From: JBEGHD01 sp049334165
GTDB taxonomy: Bacteria; Bacteroidota; Bacteroidia; Flavobacteriales_D; Sanyastnellaceae
Assembly: GCA_049334165.1 (NCBI GenBank)
Contig: JBEGHD010000007.1
Length of the DNA: 64,000 nucleotides
Direction: 5' to 3' (one strand)
Below, one piece after another: positions 24,029-32,157 of the stretch; within the stretch, counting starts at the first letter, position 1, and each line of letters starts with the position of its first letter. The position numbers and the translations under genes are program-made. The notes under the pieces were generated by a model. It saw only the letters and a program-made list of their open reading frames with translations, ran no database searches and was not told where the DNA came from.

Positions 24029-25444
24029 ATGTCAGAGGAAAAGAAATTCACCCAGATAGAACAGAACCATATCGACTCTCTCAGGTCCGAACTCGGAGAA
24101 GATGCAATCTTCACGGAAGAGGAAGTACGCATTGAATATGGTAGTGATTACACCGAGGATTTTGTGTTTGCGCCAGATCTGCTTGTTAAGCCAAAGTCCG
24201 TAGAACATATTCAGAAGTTGATGAAGTACTGTTCTGAAAACCACATCCCGGTGACACCCATCGGAGCTCTCACCGGGCTTAGCGGTGGAGCGTTAAGTGT
24301 GCATGGAGGAGTTGGACTTTCAATGGAACGGTTCGATAAGATTTTGAAAATTGACGAGGACAACATGCAGGTAACTGTGGAGCCGGCAGTGATTACGCAA
24401 GTTCTGCAGGAGGAGGTAGCGAACAAATTTCTGTACTATCCGCCAGATCCGGCCAGTCGTGGTTCCTGTAGCATCGGTGGTAACCTCGCTGAAAATGCCG
24501 GAGGTCCCCACGCTGTGAAATACGGAGTGACCAAAGATTTTGTGCTCAACCTAGAAGTGGTTCTGCCGACAGGAGAAAAAATCTGGACCGGAGCCAACAC
24601 ACTCAAAAATGCTACTGGTTATAACCTCACTCAACTAATGGTTGGTAGCGAGGGCACCCTTGGGGTGATCACCAAAGCCGTTTTAAAACTCGTTCCGCTT
24701 CCAAGAAAAAACATGCTGATGCTCGTTCCCTTCAATTCTGCTGAAAAGGCCTGTGAGGCGGTTGCAGAGGTGTTCAAAGCTGGAATTACACCGAGTGCCA
24801 TGGAGTTTATGGAACGCGATGCAATTATCTGGACCCTCAAATATGTTGATAACGCCAGCCTGGAAATAGGAGATGATGTAGCTGCTCACCTCCTGATCGA
24901 AGTAGATGGGAATGACGAAGAACAACTCTTTCAGGATTGCGAGAAAATCAATGAAATTATGGAAGCTCACGGTGCCAATGAAGTACAGCTGGCTGAAAGC
25001 GAAGCACAAAAGGAGCAATTGTGGTTTATTCGAAGAAGAGTGGGAGAGGCAGTGAAGTCAAATTCGATCTACAAAGAGGAGGACACAGTTGTGCCCCGAT
25101 TTGAGTTGGCAAAGCTGCTCAAAGGAGTGAAGGAAATCGGAAAGCGCTATGGATTTCAATCCGTTTGTTATGGACACGCTGGGGACGGAAATCTACACAT
25201 CAATATCATAAAAGGGCAACTCACGGACCAGGAATGGAAAGAAAAGCTTCCGCAAGGCATTCGTGAAATTTTCGAATTGACAGCGTCTCTCGGAGGAACA
25301 ATCAGTGGAGAGCACGGTATCGGTTATGTTCAGAAAGCTTACCTGGATATAGTGTTTGACGATGTTGTGATGAATTTGATGAGGAAGATAAAAGAGGTTT
25401 TTGATCCTCAGGGAGTTATGAATCCGGGTAAGGTTTTTGACTAA
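24029..25444 (+). CDS. FAD-linked oxidase, GlcD / D-lactate dehydrogenase type
   Basis: A 471-residue flavoenzyme from the ATG at 24029, preceded by ACGGAG 9 bases upstream; a TTG six codons earlier would bury that site. The FAD-binding PCMH domain shows PVTPIGALTGLSGGALSVHG, then YYPPDPASRGSCSIGGNLAE and GVTKDFVLNLEVVLPTGE. The FAD-oxidase C-terminal domain shows the metal/substrate His residues in CYGHAGDGNLHINII and SGEHGIGYVQKAYL. It oxidises a 2-hydroxy acid (D-lactate or glycolate) and passes electrons to the quinone pool or a partner. No GlcE/GlcF gene is adjacent, so D-lactate dehydrogenase is the likelier reading. It diverges from the DPP-IV gene. Confidence 0.9.
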   Translation: MSEEKKFTQIEQNHIDSLRSELGEDAIFTEEEVRIEYGSDYTEDFVFAPDLLVKPKSVEHIQKLMKYCSENHIPVTPIGALTGLSGGALSVHGGVGLSMERFDKILKIDEDNMQVTVEPAVITQVLQEEVANKFLYYPPDPASRGSCSIGGNLAENAGGPHAVKYGVTKDFVLNLEVVLPTGEKIWTGANTLKNATGYNLTQLMVGSEGTLGVITKAVLKLVPLPRKNMLMLVPFNSAEKACEAVAEVFKAGITPSAMEFMERDAIIWTLKYVDNASLEIGDDVAAHLLIEVDGNDEEQLFQDCEKINEIMEAHGANEVQLAESEAQKEQLWFIRRRVGEAVKSNSIYKEEDTVVPRFELAKLLKGVKEIGKRYGFQSVCYGHAGDGNLHINIIKGQLTDQEWKEKLPQGIREIFELTASLGGTISGEHGIGYVQKAYLDIVFDDVVMNLMRKIKEVFDPQGVMNPGKVFD

Positions 25445-25483
25445 AACCGAACCGAAAAAAATGCCGATAAATTTTCACACTTT

Positions 25484-25514
25484 TTTGCACAGTATGGAAA
25501 AAATGCTACATTTG
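25484..25514 (+). promoter_or_regulatory. Consensus Bacteroidota promoter
   Basis: TTTG at 25484-25487 and TACATTTG at 25507-25514 are separated by exactly 19 bases, a full match to TTTG-N19-TAnnTTTG. No start codon with a plausible gene follows before the terminator at 25638. Confidence 0.8.
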
Positions 25515-25519
25515 AGACG

Positions 25520-25676
25520 ACTATTTAGGTAGTGTACCTGTAACACATAGATTTAAGTTATTTGAGTTATGATTTTGGGGACAATTCAAAATCAACTAGA
25601 ATAGTTTAAAAATAGTTTTTAGTTTTTCAGTTTAAGCCAAAAGCCCTCTTCTCCCTAACCTGAAGAGGGCTTTTTG
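25520..25676 (+). ncRNA. Candidate small RNA or leader RNA (about 155 nt)
   Basis: Transcription from the consensus promoter at 25484-25514 should start near 25520 and end at the strong terminator 25637-25676, giving about 155 nucleotides. The RNA is AU-rich with a possible 11-codon reading frame MILGTIQNQLE at 25569-25604, then a U-rich stretch before the terminator hairpin. I recognise no known RNA family. Alternatively the terminator acts as an attenuator for the flavoprotein gene, whose ATG is only 16 bases further on. Confidence 0.5.
25637..25676 (+). terminator. Strong rho-independent terminator 16 bases before a gene
   Basis: AAAAGCCCTCTTC pairs with GAAGAGGGCTTTTT around a 10-base loop, followed by a T-run. 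It lies between the consensus promoter at 25484 and the ATG at 25692, so it either ends a small RNA or controls read-through into the flavoprotein gene. Confidence 0.9.
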
Positions 25677-25691
25677 GTATTTTAGCACTTC

Positions 25692-26906
25692 ATGAAAATT
25701 GTAATAGCAGGAGGTGGTGCAGCAGGATTTTTCACGGCAGTAAACGTGGCTGAGAAAAATCCCCAAGCTCAAATTCATATCTACGAAAAGTCCTCTTCCG
25801 TTCTGGGAAAAGTGAAAGTCTCTGGTGGCGGCCGATGCAACGTTACCCACGCTTGTTTTGATCCTAAAGAGCTTGCCGAGCACTACCCACGTGGAGGAAC
25901 TGAGCTTCTCGGGCCATTCCATAAATTTCAGCCTGGCGACACCATGGGGTGGTATGAAGATCGTGGTGTGGAGCTGAAAATCGAAGACGATAATCGCGTT
26001 TTTCCAGTTTCTAACTCTTCCGAATCGATCATTCACTGCCTTAGGGAAAGTGCCAGACAGGCAGATGTTCAAGTCCATTTTAAAGAAGGGATTACCAATA
26101 TTTCAAAGGAGGAGACTGGCTGGAAAGTGACCACTTCAGGGAGAGCTGAAATTGCAGCCGATGTTGTCGTGATGACTACTGGTAGTAGCAACCAGGTTTG
26201 GAAAATGCTGGAAAAACTCGGACACAAAGTCGTGGAGCCGGTGCCTTCACTTTTTACTTTCAACTGTAAGGATTTTAGAATTAACGAACTCGCAGGAGTT
26301 GTTGCCCAGAACACCGATGTGAAAATTCTGGGTACCAAACTCGAAAGTGACGGCCCGCTGCTAATTACCCACTGGGGATTTAGTGCTCCGGCAATCCTCA
26401 AGCTGTCGGCCTGGGGTGCCCGAGAGCTGGCGGACATGGGTTACAAATTTGAACTTGAAGTCAACTGGAACAATCATTTCGACTTTGACTCTATGGTGGA
26501 TAAACTGAAGTCGCTGAGGCAGGAGGAAGGGAAGAAGAAATTATCAAAGTTGAATCCTGCTGAGTTGCCTGCCCGATTGTGGGATAAACTTTTGAACTCG
26601 GTGTTTTCTGAAGAAATGCCCAACTGGGGAGATCTTCCAAACAAGAAAATTGATGAACTGGCAGAAACACTTTGTAAATGCAGGTTCCAAATTAACGGAA
26701 AGAGCACATTCAAAGAAGAGTTTGTGACAGCTGGAGGAGTTGCACTTGAAGAAGTTGACTTCACCACAATGGAAAGTAAGCTGTATCCCGGACTATACTT
26801 TGCGGGAGAAGTGCTTAACATCGATGCAGTCACCGGTGGCTTCAACTTCCAGGCAGCCTGGACCGAGAGTTGGTTGATTTCAGAAGCTTTGACAGAGACA
26901 GAATGA
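25692..26906 (+). CDS. HI0933/BaiN-like NAD(P)/FAD-dependent flavoprotein
   Basis: A 404-residue flavoprotein. The N-terminal FAD-binding Rossmann motif is MKIVIAGGGAAGFFTAVNVA, followed by the family signature KVKVSGGGRCNVTHACFDPK and the loop YPRGGTELLGPFHKF. The C-terminal FAD contact appears as FVTAGGVALEEVDFTTMESK and GEVLNIDAVTGGFNFQAAW. Members of the HI0933 (YhiN/BaiN) family bind FAD and are thought to reduce double bonds or act on aromatic or steroid-like substrates, but the physiological role outside BaiN is unknown. The ATG at 25692 is right behind a terminator; a TATTTTAG box at 25678 could give a near-leaderless mRNA. Confidence 0.88.
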   Translation: MKIVIAGGGAAGFFTAVNVAEKNPQAQIHIYEKSSSVLGKVKVSGGGRCNVTHACFDPKELAEHYPRGGTELLGPFHKFQPGDTMGWYEDRGVELKIEDDNRVFPVSNSSESIIHCLRESARQADVQVHFKEGITNISKEETGWKVTTSGRAEIAADVVVMTTGSSNQVWKMLEKLGHKVVEPVPSLFTFNCKDFRINELAGVVAQNTDVKILGTKLESDGPLLITHWGFSAPAILKLSAWGARELADMGYKFELEVNWNNHFDFDSMVDKLKSLRQEEGKKKLSKLNPAELPARLWDKLLNSVFSEEMPNWGDLPNKKIDELAETLCKCRFQINGKSTFKEEFVTAGGVALEEVDFTTMESKLYPGLYFAGEVLNIDAVTGGFNFQAAWTESWLISEALTETE

Positions 26907-26928
26907 GCTTGGTAATTTATCAAGACCA

Positions 26929-27005
26929 TAATGCCGTCCCTCCGGGACTTTCGTTGCATGTTTTCCAAATTTCACTTCTACCAAAGTATCGTCCCGCTGG
27001 GACTT
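26929..27005. repeat. REP-like doublet, locus 1
   Basis: Two palindromic cores, GTCCCTCCGGGAC (26936-26948) and GTCCCGCTGGGAC (26991-27003), lie 55 bases apart. The second is preceded by TACCAAAGTATC. The same architecture recurs at 47618-47697. It lies in the 386-base gap 26907-27292, which also holds a dispersed 63-bp repeat and the fabI promoter; no gene is seen in that gap. Confidence 0.75.
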
Positions 27006-27052
27006 AGAAGCAATTTTTGGATCACCCAAATTCAAATCAAGAACGGAAGTTG

Positions 27053-27115
27053 CTGAACTGTCACGCTGAAGACGTCACCCTGAACTTGATTCAGGGTTGT
27101 TTCAGTGTCAGCACC
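27053..27115. repeat. 63-bp dispersed repeat, copy 2
   Basis: The reverse complement of these 63 bases equals 10973-11035 at 59 positions, including the hairpin CCCTGAA/TTCAGGG. Both copies sit in gaps between unrelated genes. Confidence 0.8.
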
Positions 27116-27249
27116 TTGAGCTCTACACCTGGATGGAATAAAAGGATCTCCAATTATTTCCAATCCTCTTTGCTTCTTTCTCTTTAATGCCCTTCATGTT
27201 TCAAAGCATAACGAGCGCAGCGAGATAATTCAATCAAAAGAAAAAAACT

Positions 27250-27257
27250 TAGTTTTG
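27250..27257 (+). promoter_or_regulatory. Candidate -7 box TAGTTTTG of fabI
   Basis: TAGTTTTG matches TAnnTTTG and lies 35 bases before the fabI ATG. No TTTG -33 box is seen at the standard distance, so only the -7 half is supported. Confidence 0.5.
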
Positions 27258-27292
27258 GCACCGAATTGCAGCAACCAAAATTTTGAAAAGCT

Positions 27293-28108
27293 ATGGCAAA
27301 CGATCTTCTCAAAGGCAAAAAAGGAATCATCTTCGGAGCGCTCAATGAGCAATCTATCGCCTGGAAAGTGGCGCAAAAGGCTTACGAACAAGGAGCCGAA
27401 TTCGTGCTAACAAATGCACCTATCGCAATGCGAATGGGTGAAATCAACAAACTGGCCGAGGCTTGCGGCAATTGCCCGGTGATACCGGCAGATGCTACCA
27501 AAGAAGAGGATCTCGAAAACCTGTTCGACAAAACTGCCGAGCATTTTGGCGGAAAGATCGACTTCGTGTTGCACTCTATTGGAATGTCGCCAAACGTCAG
27601 AAAGAACAAACACTACACAGATCTCAAATACGACTGGTACCACCAAACGCTTGATGTTTCGGCAATGTCACTTCATCGCACTCTGAGTATGGCCATGAAA
27701 AAAGACGCCATCAATGAGTGGGGTTCAGTGCTTGCGCTAACTTACATCGCAGCTCAGCGTGTTTTCCCGGATTACAACGACATGGCGGATGCTAAGTCTT
27801 TGCTCGAATCGATCACTCGTAGTTTCGGTTATCACTACGGAACAGAGAAAAGGGTTCGAATCAACACCATTTCTCAATCGCCTACAGTGACAACTGCAGG
27901 TAGCGGTGTGAAAGGATTTGACGAGTTTATCGCTTACTCAGACCAAATGAGCCCTCTTGGAAATGCCGATGCTGCAGCTTGCGCAGATTACTGCATTTCG
28001 TTGTTCTCAGACCTCACTAAATACGTGACCATGCAAAATCTCTTTCACGATGGCGGATTCTCCAACACCGGAGTGACTCAGCAAGTGATTGAGAAGTTTA
28101 AACAATAA
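27293..28108 (+). CDS. fabI: Enoyl-[acyl-carrier-protein] reductase (NADH)
   Basis: A 271-residue short-chain dehydrogenase of the FabI type, doing the last reductive step of each fatty acid elongation cycle. It begins MANDLLKGKKGIIFGALNEQ with the GxxxxxSxA cofactor loop (GALNEQSIAWKVA), then DFVLHSIGMSPN. The active site shows the FabI spacing Y-x6-(Y/F)-x6-K: TYIAAQRVFPDYNDMADAKS. The ISQSPTVTTAGSGV segment replaces the usual substrate loop SAGPIRTLAASGI with modest changes. The C-terminus GFSNTGVTQQVIEKF is normal. A strong terminator follows. The start ATG is 35 bases after a -7 box. Triclosan-type inhibitors target this family. Confidence 0.95.
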   Translation: MANDLLKGKKGIIFGALNEQSIAWKVAQKAYEQGAEFVLTNAPIAMRMGEINKLAEACGNCPVIPADATKEEDLENLFDKTAEHFGGKIDFVLHSIGMSPNVRKNKHYTDLKYDWYHQTLDVSAMSLHRTLSMAMKKDAINEWGSVLALTYIAAQRVFPDYNDMADAKSLLESITRSFGYHYGTEKRVRINTISQSPTVTTAGSGVKGFDEFIAYSDQMSPLGNADAAACADYCISLFSDLTKYVTMQNLFHDGGFSNTGVTQQVIEKFKQ

Positions 28109-28143
28109 AAGAAATTCCCGCGAAGAGCGGAATAGGGAAACCC

Positions 28144-28177
28144 AAAACCCCAGGTTCGAAAGGATCTGGGGTTTTTT
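28144..28177 (+). terminator. Rho-independent terminator of fabI
   Basis: AAAACCCCAG (28144-28153) pairs perfectly with CTGGGGTTTT (28166-28175) around a 12-base loop, followed by more T. Confidence 0.92.
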
Positions 28178-28212
28178 ATTTTGTACGCTCAGGCCAAAGT
28201 GTGGTAGGCTTG

Positions 28213-30609
28213 TTAATAAACCATCAGTTTTATTGTCTGGTCTTCCAATTTTAGAAGATACATACCGGGAGGTGTTTTATGAAGATCAATGAAGTTATCA
28301 TGGTTTCTTAAGACTCCACGTAAAACGATTTTCCCTGTCATATCTTTGATCTCGTAGGGTAGATCTTCCTGACTTCCGGCATCCAATCTTTCTACGGTGA
28401 TTTTTCCATCGGAAGGGTTGGGATAAGCAATCAAACTTTTGTTTTTTAACTCGGCTTCTGACACTGAGATAATCATAATTGGATAGCAGTCCGATATCTC
28501 AGTGCAACCATTCTGAGTGATTTCTAAAGCATAACTGCCAGTTATCTCCGGGTAAAAGTACTGGTTCGTCTCGCCAGGAATTTCCGCGAATTTATCGTTA
28601 CAATCCAACCATTGATATTCAGCGTTTTCGGTGTCAGAATAAAGTGCAGAATCATTTTGAGACACAAAAATGTCCACAGAATTTATTGTCAAATCCAATT
28701 CGATGATGCTGTCGCAACCCACAGAGTTCACCAAAGTATCGATATAAACCCCACTTTCAGAGTAAGTGTTTCCGTTCCAGGTAAATTCGTAGCACGCTTC
28801 TTCTTCTACCAAATACGTTTCGCTGGTGCAGATAAAAATGTAGTAGCAATCAGAGGTGTCTATGCAAGATTCGTGAGTGATCTGAACAGCGTAATTTCCT
28901 GTTGTTTCAGGCTGAAATGTCTGGCTGGTTTCATTTGGTACTTCAGCAAAATCATTGTCGCAATCCAGCCACTGTAGAGTAGCTTCTTCAGAAATAGCAG
29001 TGAGAGATGTGTCATTTTCCAAAACAGAAAAATCAACAGTGTTGATAGTTAGGTTCAATTCTACAATACTGTCACAGCCAAAAGCGCTGGTTAAAGTATC
29101 CAGGTAAATTCCACTTTCAAAATAAGTTGAACCGTTCCACGCAAAGCTATCGCAAGCAGTTTCTGTTGTGCTGTTCACTTCTGCCTGAGGGCAAAACTCA
29201 ACTGTTTGACAAGTTGTACTTGACCCACAAACATTGCCAGCTGTAAGGCAAACCTCGTAAATCCCTGGGGTTTCAAAAATGTGAACAGGGTTCTGGTTGG
29301 AGGAGGTGGTACCATCCCCAAAATCCCAGAGGTGAGTTTCAGAATCGCTGAGTACTCCGAAGGAAGATTCATCGAAAAAAGCAATTTGAGATGAACCATC
29401 TGCTGCATAGCTGAATTCAGTGTCGTTGCTCAGGCAGCCGGCAGAATCTGTCTTTACCAGGTAAACGTCTTTATTGCCAACGCCCAGGGATCCCGATCTT
29501 CCTGCGAGAAGAAAACCATTGTCGGGTGTCTGTTCGAGTGAATGAAGCACATCGGGGTTTTCGGTTCCGTAGAACAATTCAAACACAATGTTGAATTCAC
29601 TGTCCATTTTAAACAACCTGAAATCGTAATCGGTGAGAGCCTGACTTTTGTATCCCGCGAAAACAACCCCCCCGTCATCAGTAGCAATCAGGTCAATATT
29701 ATTGCCTTTTCCAATAAAATTTTCAGTCCAAACTGTGTTACCGTCAAAATCGACTTTCCTCAACTGAAGGTTTTCATTGTCATCGGCTTCATAATTTATG
29801 GCAAGTATGTATCCATCGGACACCTCGACCATATCGAAGATTTTGTTTTTAGTGCCGGTTTGTGTGTCCTGATGAAGAAAGTTTTCGCCCCAAACATAGT
29901 CACCATTTTCATCTATCTTTTGCACATAGGCTTCCTGTACACTGGCGAGTAAGTAATTGCCACCGAGTAGAAAACCGCCATCTGAAAGTTCGATGCTACG
30001 AGCCACGTTTGCTCCACCCATTCCGTCAAAAACTCCGCTCCACTGAATGATTCCACTATCATCTATTTTGTAGTAAGTGCCGTAGTTATCCGAGATTCCG
30101 AAATACTGACCAGTGAGAAAGTAATGGTCATCAGAAGTGTGAATCATTTTTCCCGTGGAATAATCCCAGCAGCAAATGCCTGTGCTTGTTAATTGGTTGT
30201 AGTCAACCGAATTTCCGTTGTTGTCAAATTTTTCAACAAAGACCTCGTCCTGATAATTCGTGCCTTCCACATCGTAAGTGCCCTGAATGAAATATTCTCC
30301 ATCAATTGTGGAGGTTATCGAAGTGGCATTGTGCAGTTCCGATGGTGTCTCTATTTCTGAAGTCCAAAGAGTATCACCATTTTCATCGGTTTTCAAAAGT
30401 TTAAGGTTGGTTCCAGGATTGCTCGAAACGCTCGTGGTCACCAGATAGCCTCCATCATCACTTGTAGTGGCAAAAGCACCTACATTCCAGAAGAAATTTC
30501 CGTATTCTCCATGAGGAAAGACTTTTTGAAAAGTGGGCGATTGGGAAGCGGCTGAATTGCTTAGGAACAACGCGAAAGCAACAAAACAGAATAAAAAGTA
30601 ATTTCTCAA
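28213..30609 (-). CDS. T9SS-secreted protein with PKD domain and two duplicated modules (TTG start)
   Basis: A 798-residue exported protein starting at a TTG at 30609 with signal peptide RNYFLFCFVAFALFLSNSAASQ. Residues about 30-400 form a propeller-like domain with repeated NGD/ENGDTLW strands (DENGDTLWTSEIETPSELHN). A PKD domain follows (HLWDFGDGTTSSNQNPVHIF). Two homologous modules of about 120 residues come next, each starting with AC-x-F-x-W-NGSTY and containing FGCDSI, LQWLDCDNDFAEVPNETSQT and a C-D/SCY end. The end is a type A T9SS C-terminal sorting domain: SLIAYPNPSDGKITVE, then VLRGVLRN and GMYLLKLEDQTIKLMVY. Probably a surface or secreted adhesin-like protein. Confidence 0.85.
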   Translation of the reverse strand: MRNYFLFCFVAFALFLSNSAASQSPTFQKVFPHGEYGNFFWNVGAFATTSDDGGYLVTTSVSSNPGTNLKLLKTDENGDTLWTSEIETPSELHNATSITSTIDGEYFIQGTYDVEGTNYQDEVFVEKFDNNGNSVDYNQLTSTGICCWDYSTGKMIHTSDDHYFLTGQYFGISDNYGTYYKIDDSGIIQWSGVFDGMGGANVARSIELSDGGFLLGGNYLLASVQEAYVQKIDENGDYVWGENFLHQDTQTGTKNKIFDMVEVSDGYILAINYEADDNENLQLRKVDFDGNTVWTENFIGKGNNIDLIATDDGGVVFAGYKSQALTDYDFRLFKMDSEFNIVFELFYGTENPDVLHSLEQTPDNGFLLAGRSGSLGVGNKDVYLVKTDSAGCLSNDTEFSYAADGSSQIAFFDESSFGVLSDSETHLWDFGDGTTSSNQNPVHIFETPGIYEVCLTAGNVCGSSTTCQTVEFCPQAEVNSTTETACDSFAWNGSTYFESGIYLDTLTSAFGCDSIVELNLTINTVDFSVLENDTSLTAISEEATLQWLDCDNDFAEVPNETSQTFQPETTGNYAVQITHESCIDTSDCYYIFICTSETYLVEEEACYEFTWNGNTYSESGVYIDTLVNSVGCDSIIELDLTINSVDIFVSQNDSALYSDTENAEYQWLDCNDKFAEIPGETNQYFYPEITGSYALEITQNGCTEISDCYPIMIISVSEAELKNKSLIAYPNPSDGKITVERLDAGSQEDLPYEIKDMTGKIVLRGVLRNHDNFIDLHKTPPGMYLLKLEDQTIKLMVY

Positions 30610-30706
30610 AGTAAGGCTTTTTTTATGGTCAGCAGTTTTAGGTTAACTGATCAGGTGAATGTACTAAGGTTAAAAGGTAGGGCTTTTTGCGTGCTTTTAA
30701 ACGCTT

Positions 30707-31357
30707 CTATCTATTTTTCAATTTTTTCAATTCACTCTTTCTGCCAATCTTAGCCGTGATGTAATCTTTATCGAGGTTCACTCCTCTGGCTGGTGAGTAC
30801 TCGCGGGCGTAGTAGATAATTTGCAGGTGAAGTTTGTTCCAGCTTTCTTTCGGGAAAAGTCGCTTGGCGTCTTTCTCTGTTTGAGTTACGTTTTTACCGG
30901 TGCTCAACCCCCATCGATACATCAATCTGTGAATGTGAGTATCGACCGGAAAAGCCGGGTGACCAAATGCCTGGCTCATCACTACCGAAGCTGTTTTGTG
31001 GCCAACTCCCGGAAGAGCTTCCAGGTCTTCAAAATTGTCGGGAACCTGTCCGTTGTGCTTTTCAATCAGAATTTGAGACAGATTGGAAATCGCTTTGGAT
31101 TTTGCTGGTGAAAGACCACATGGACGAATAATCGCCTTGATGTCTTCAACGGGGACTTTCGACATCTCCACCGGATTATCAGCTACGCGAAAGAGGTGAG
31201 GAGTAACCTGATTCACCCTGGCATCGGTGCACTGAGCTGAGAGCAAAACAGCGACCAGCAGGGTATACGGATCTACATGGTCTAGCGGAATCGGGACTTC
31301 TGGGTAGAGCTTGTCGAGCTCCTCCATCACAAATTCGGCTTTCTCCTTTTTCGTCAT
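30707..31357 (-). CDS. nth: Endonuclease III-like DNA glycosylase without the Fe-S cluster cysteines
   Basis: A 216-residue base-excision repair glycosylase/AP lyase. The helix-hairpin-helix LEALPGVGHKTASVVMSQ has the catalytic Lys at 121, and Asp139 in FPVDTHIHRLMYRW is the second catalytic residue, numbered almost as in E. coli Nth. The usual C-terminal [4Fe-4S] motif Cys-x6-Cys-x2-Cys-x5-Cys is gone: residues 183-206 read YAREYSPARGVNLDKDYITA and then KIGR with no Cys. The only cysteines are at 43 and 80. The gene lies 5 bases after the DUF6702 gene's stop and is probably co-transcribed with it. Confidence 0.9.
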   Translation of the reverse strand: MTKKEKAEFVMEELDKLYPEVPIPLDHVDPYTLLVAVLLSAQCTDARVNQVTPHLFRVADNPVEMSKVPVEDIKAIIRPCGLSPAKSKAISNLSQILIEKHNGQVPDNFEDLEALPGVGHKTASVVMSQAFGHPAFPVDTHIHRLMYRWGLSTGKNVTQTEKDAKRLFPKESWNKLHLQIIYYAREYSPARGVNLDKDYITAKIGRKSELKKLKNR

Positions 31358-31362
31358 TCTGC

Positions 31363-32010
31363 CTAAAGTTTAATTTTCGTTTGTTTGTCGTTGGGATTGA
31401 GCATCACCGTTTCGCGCATGCCATTGATCCGTAGATTGATCAGGTTAGTCTGATCGTCAAACAGGTCAAAGAAGACCGTGTTTTCGATGGTGAGAAAATT
31501 TATGGGAGGAACGCCAAAGGTCTCAATGTAGCAGTACGTTAAATCATACTCTACCTCCTTGCCCAGGTAGGTCCACTCTACATGCTTATCATTTACTTGC
31601 ATGTGAAAATTTTTCTGAAGATAAGCTTCAATCATCTGATCTGCGTCTGCTTGTTCTTCTGGGCTGCCGAGCTTAATTTTATTTCGGTCCGGGTCGCCAA
31701 GGGCATGTTCCAAATCGTCCGTGAAGAGCTTCATGGTGATTTGAAAAGATTTGCTCGGCTGGTCAAATTCAATGTTCGTGGTGCTGACATAAAACTTGTG
31801 ATTAAAACTCGTTTGTGACTGTTTATAAAGTCCGATAGCTGCGTTACGCTCGCCCCAAAAATGCTCATTTACATTAGTAAACTGCGTTTTTTGGGACTTC
31901 GCAAGCCTTGCTCTCGAACTTTCTATCTCAGCCACTTGAGAATATAGATAAGCACTTGTTAGACTTAGGAAGCAAAAAGCTCCCAAAAGCATAATCAGAT
32001 GTTTTTTCAT
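31363..32010 (-). CDS. DUF6702 family secreted protein
   Basis: A 215-residue exported protein from the ATG at 32010, with signal peptide MKKHLIMLLGAFCFLSLTSA. The mature part shows the DUF6702 core NHKFYVSTTNIEFDQPSKSF and QITMKLFTDDLEHALGDPDR, ending in a conserved FDLFDDQTNLINLRINGMRE segment. This Bacteroidota family often sits near M1 peptidase or outer-membrane genes; its function is unknown. Here it leads an operon into nth (5 bases). The longer in-frame start at 32127 overlaps the divergent NrnA promoter and is rejected. Confidence 0.78.
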   Translation of the reverse strand: MKKHLIMLLGAFCFLSLTSAYLYSQVAEIESSRARLAKSQKTQFTNVNEHFWGERNAAIGLYKQSQTSFNHKFYVSTTNIEFDQPSKSFQITMKLFTDDLEHALGDPDRNKIKLGSPEEQADADQMIEAYLQKNFHMQVNDKHVEWTYLGKEVEYDLTYCYIETFGVPPINFLTIENTVFFDLFDDQTNLINLRINGMRETVMLNPNDKQTKIKL

Positions 32011-32142
32011 TTCGTGCAGATTTGTTGCAGTCGCGAGCAAAGGTAAGGCCAAATTGCAATTAGAAAAGAAGGCTTGAACTTGTCCAGCTACGTTCGCATT
32101 TCTTCTCCAGAGGAAAGGCATGTCCAATTACAACAAAGGAAT

Positions 32143-32150
32143 TACCTTTG
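32143..32150 (+). promoter_or_regulatory. Candidate -7 box TACCTTTG close to the nrnA start
   Basis: TACCTTTG matches TAnnTTTG. It ends only 7 bases before the nrnA ATG at 32158, which would give a leaderless or near-leaderless mRNA. The -33 region has no TTTG at 19 bases. Confidence 0.45.
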
Positions 32151-32157
32151 AGGCGAA

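Noticed and set aside
25569..25604. 11-codon frame MILGTIQNQLE in the candidate RNA
   Set aside because: Too short to support as a gene without conservation data; noted only as a possible leader peptide.
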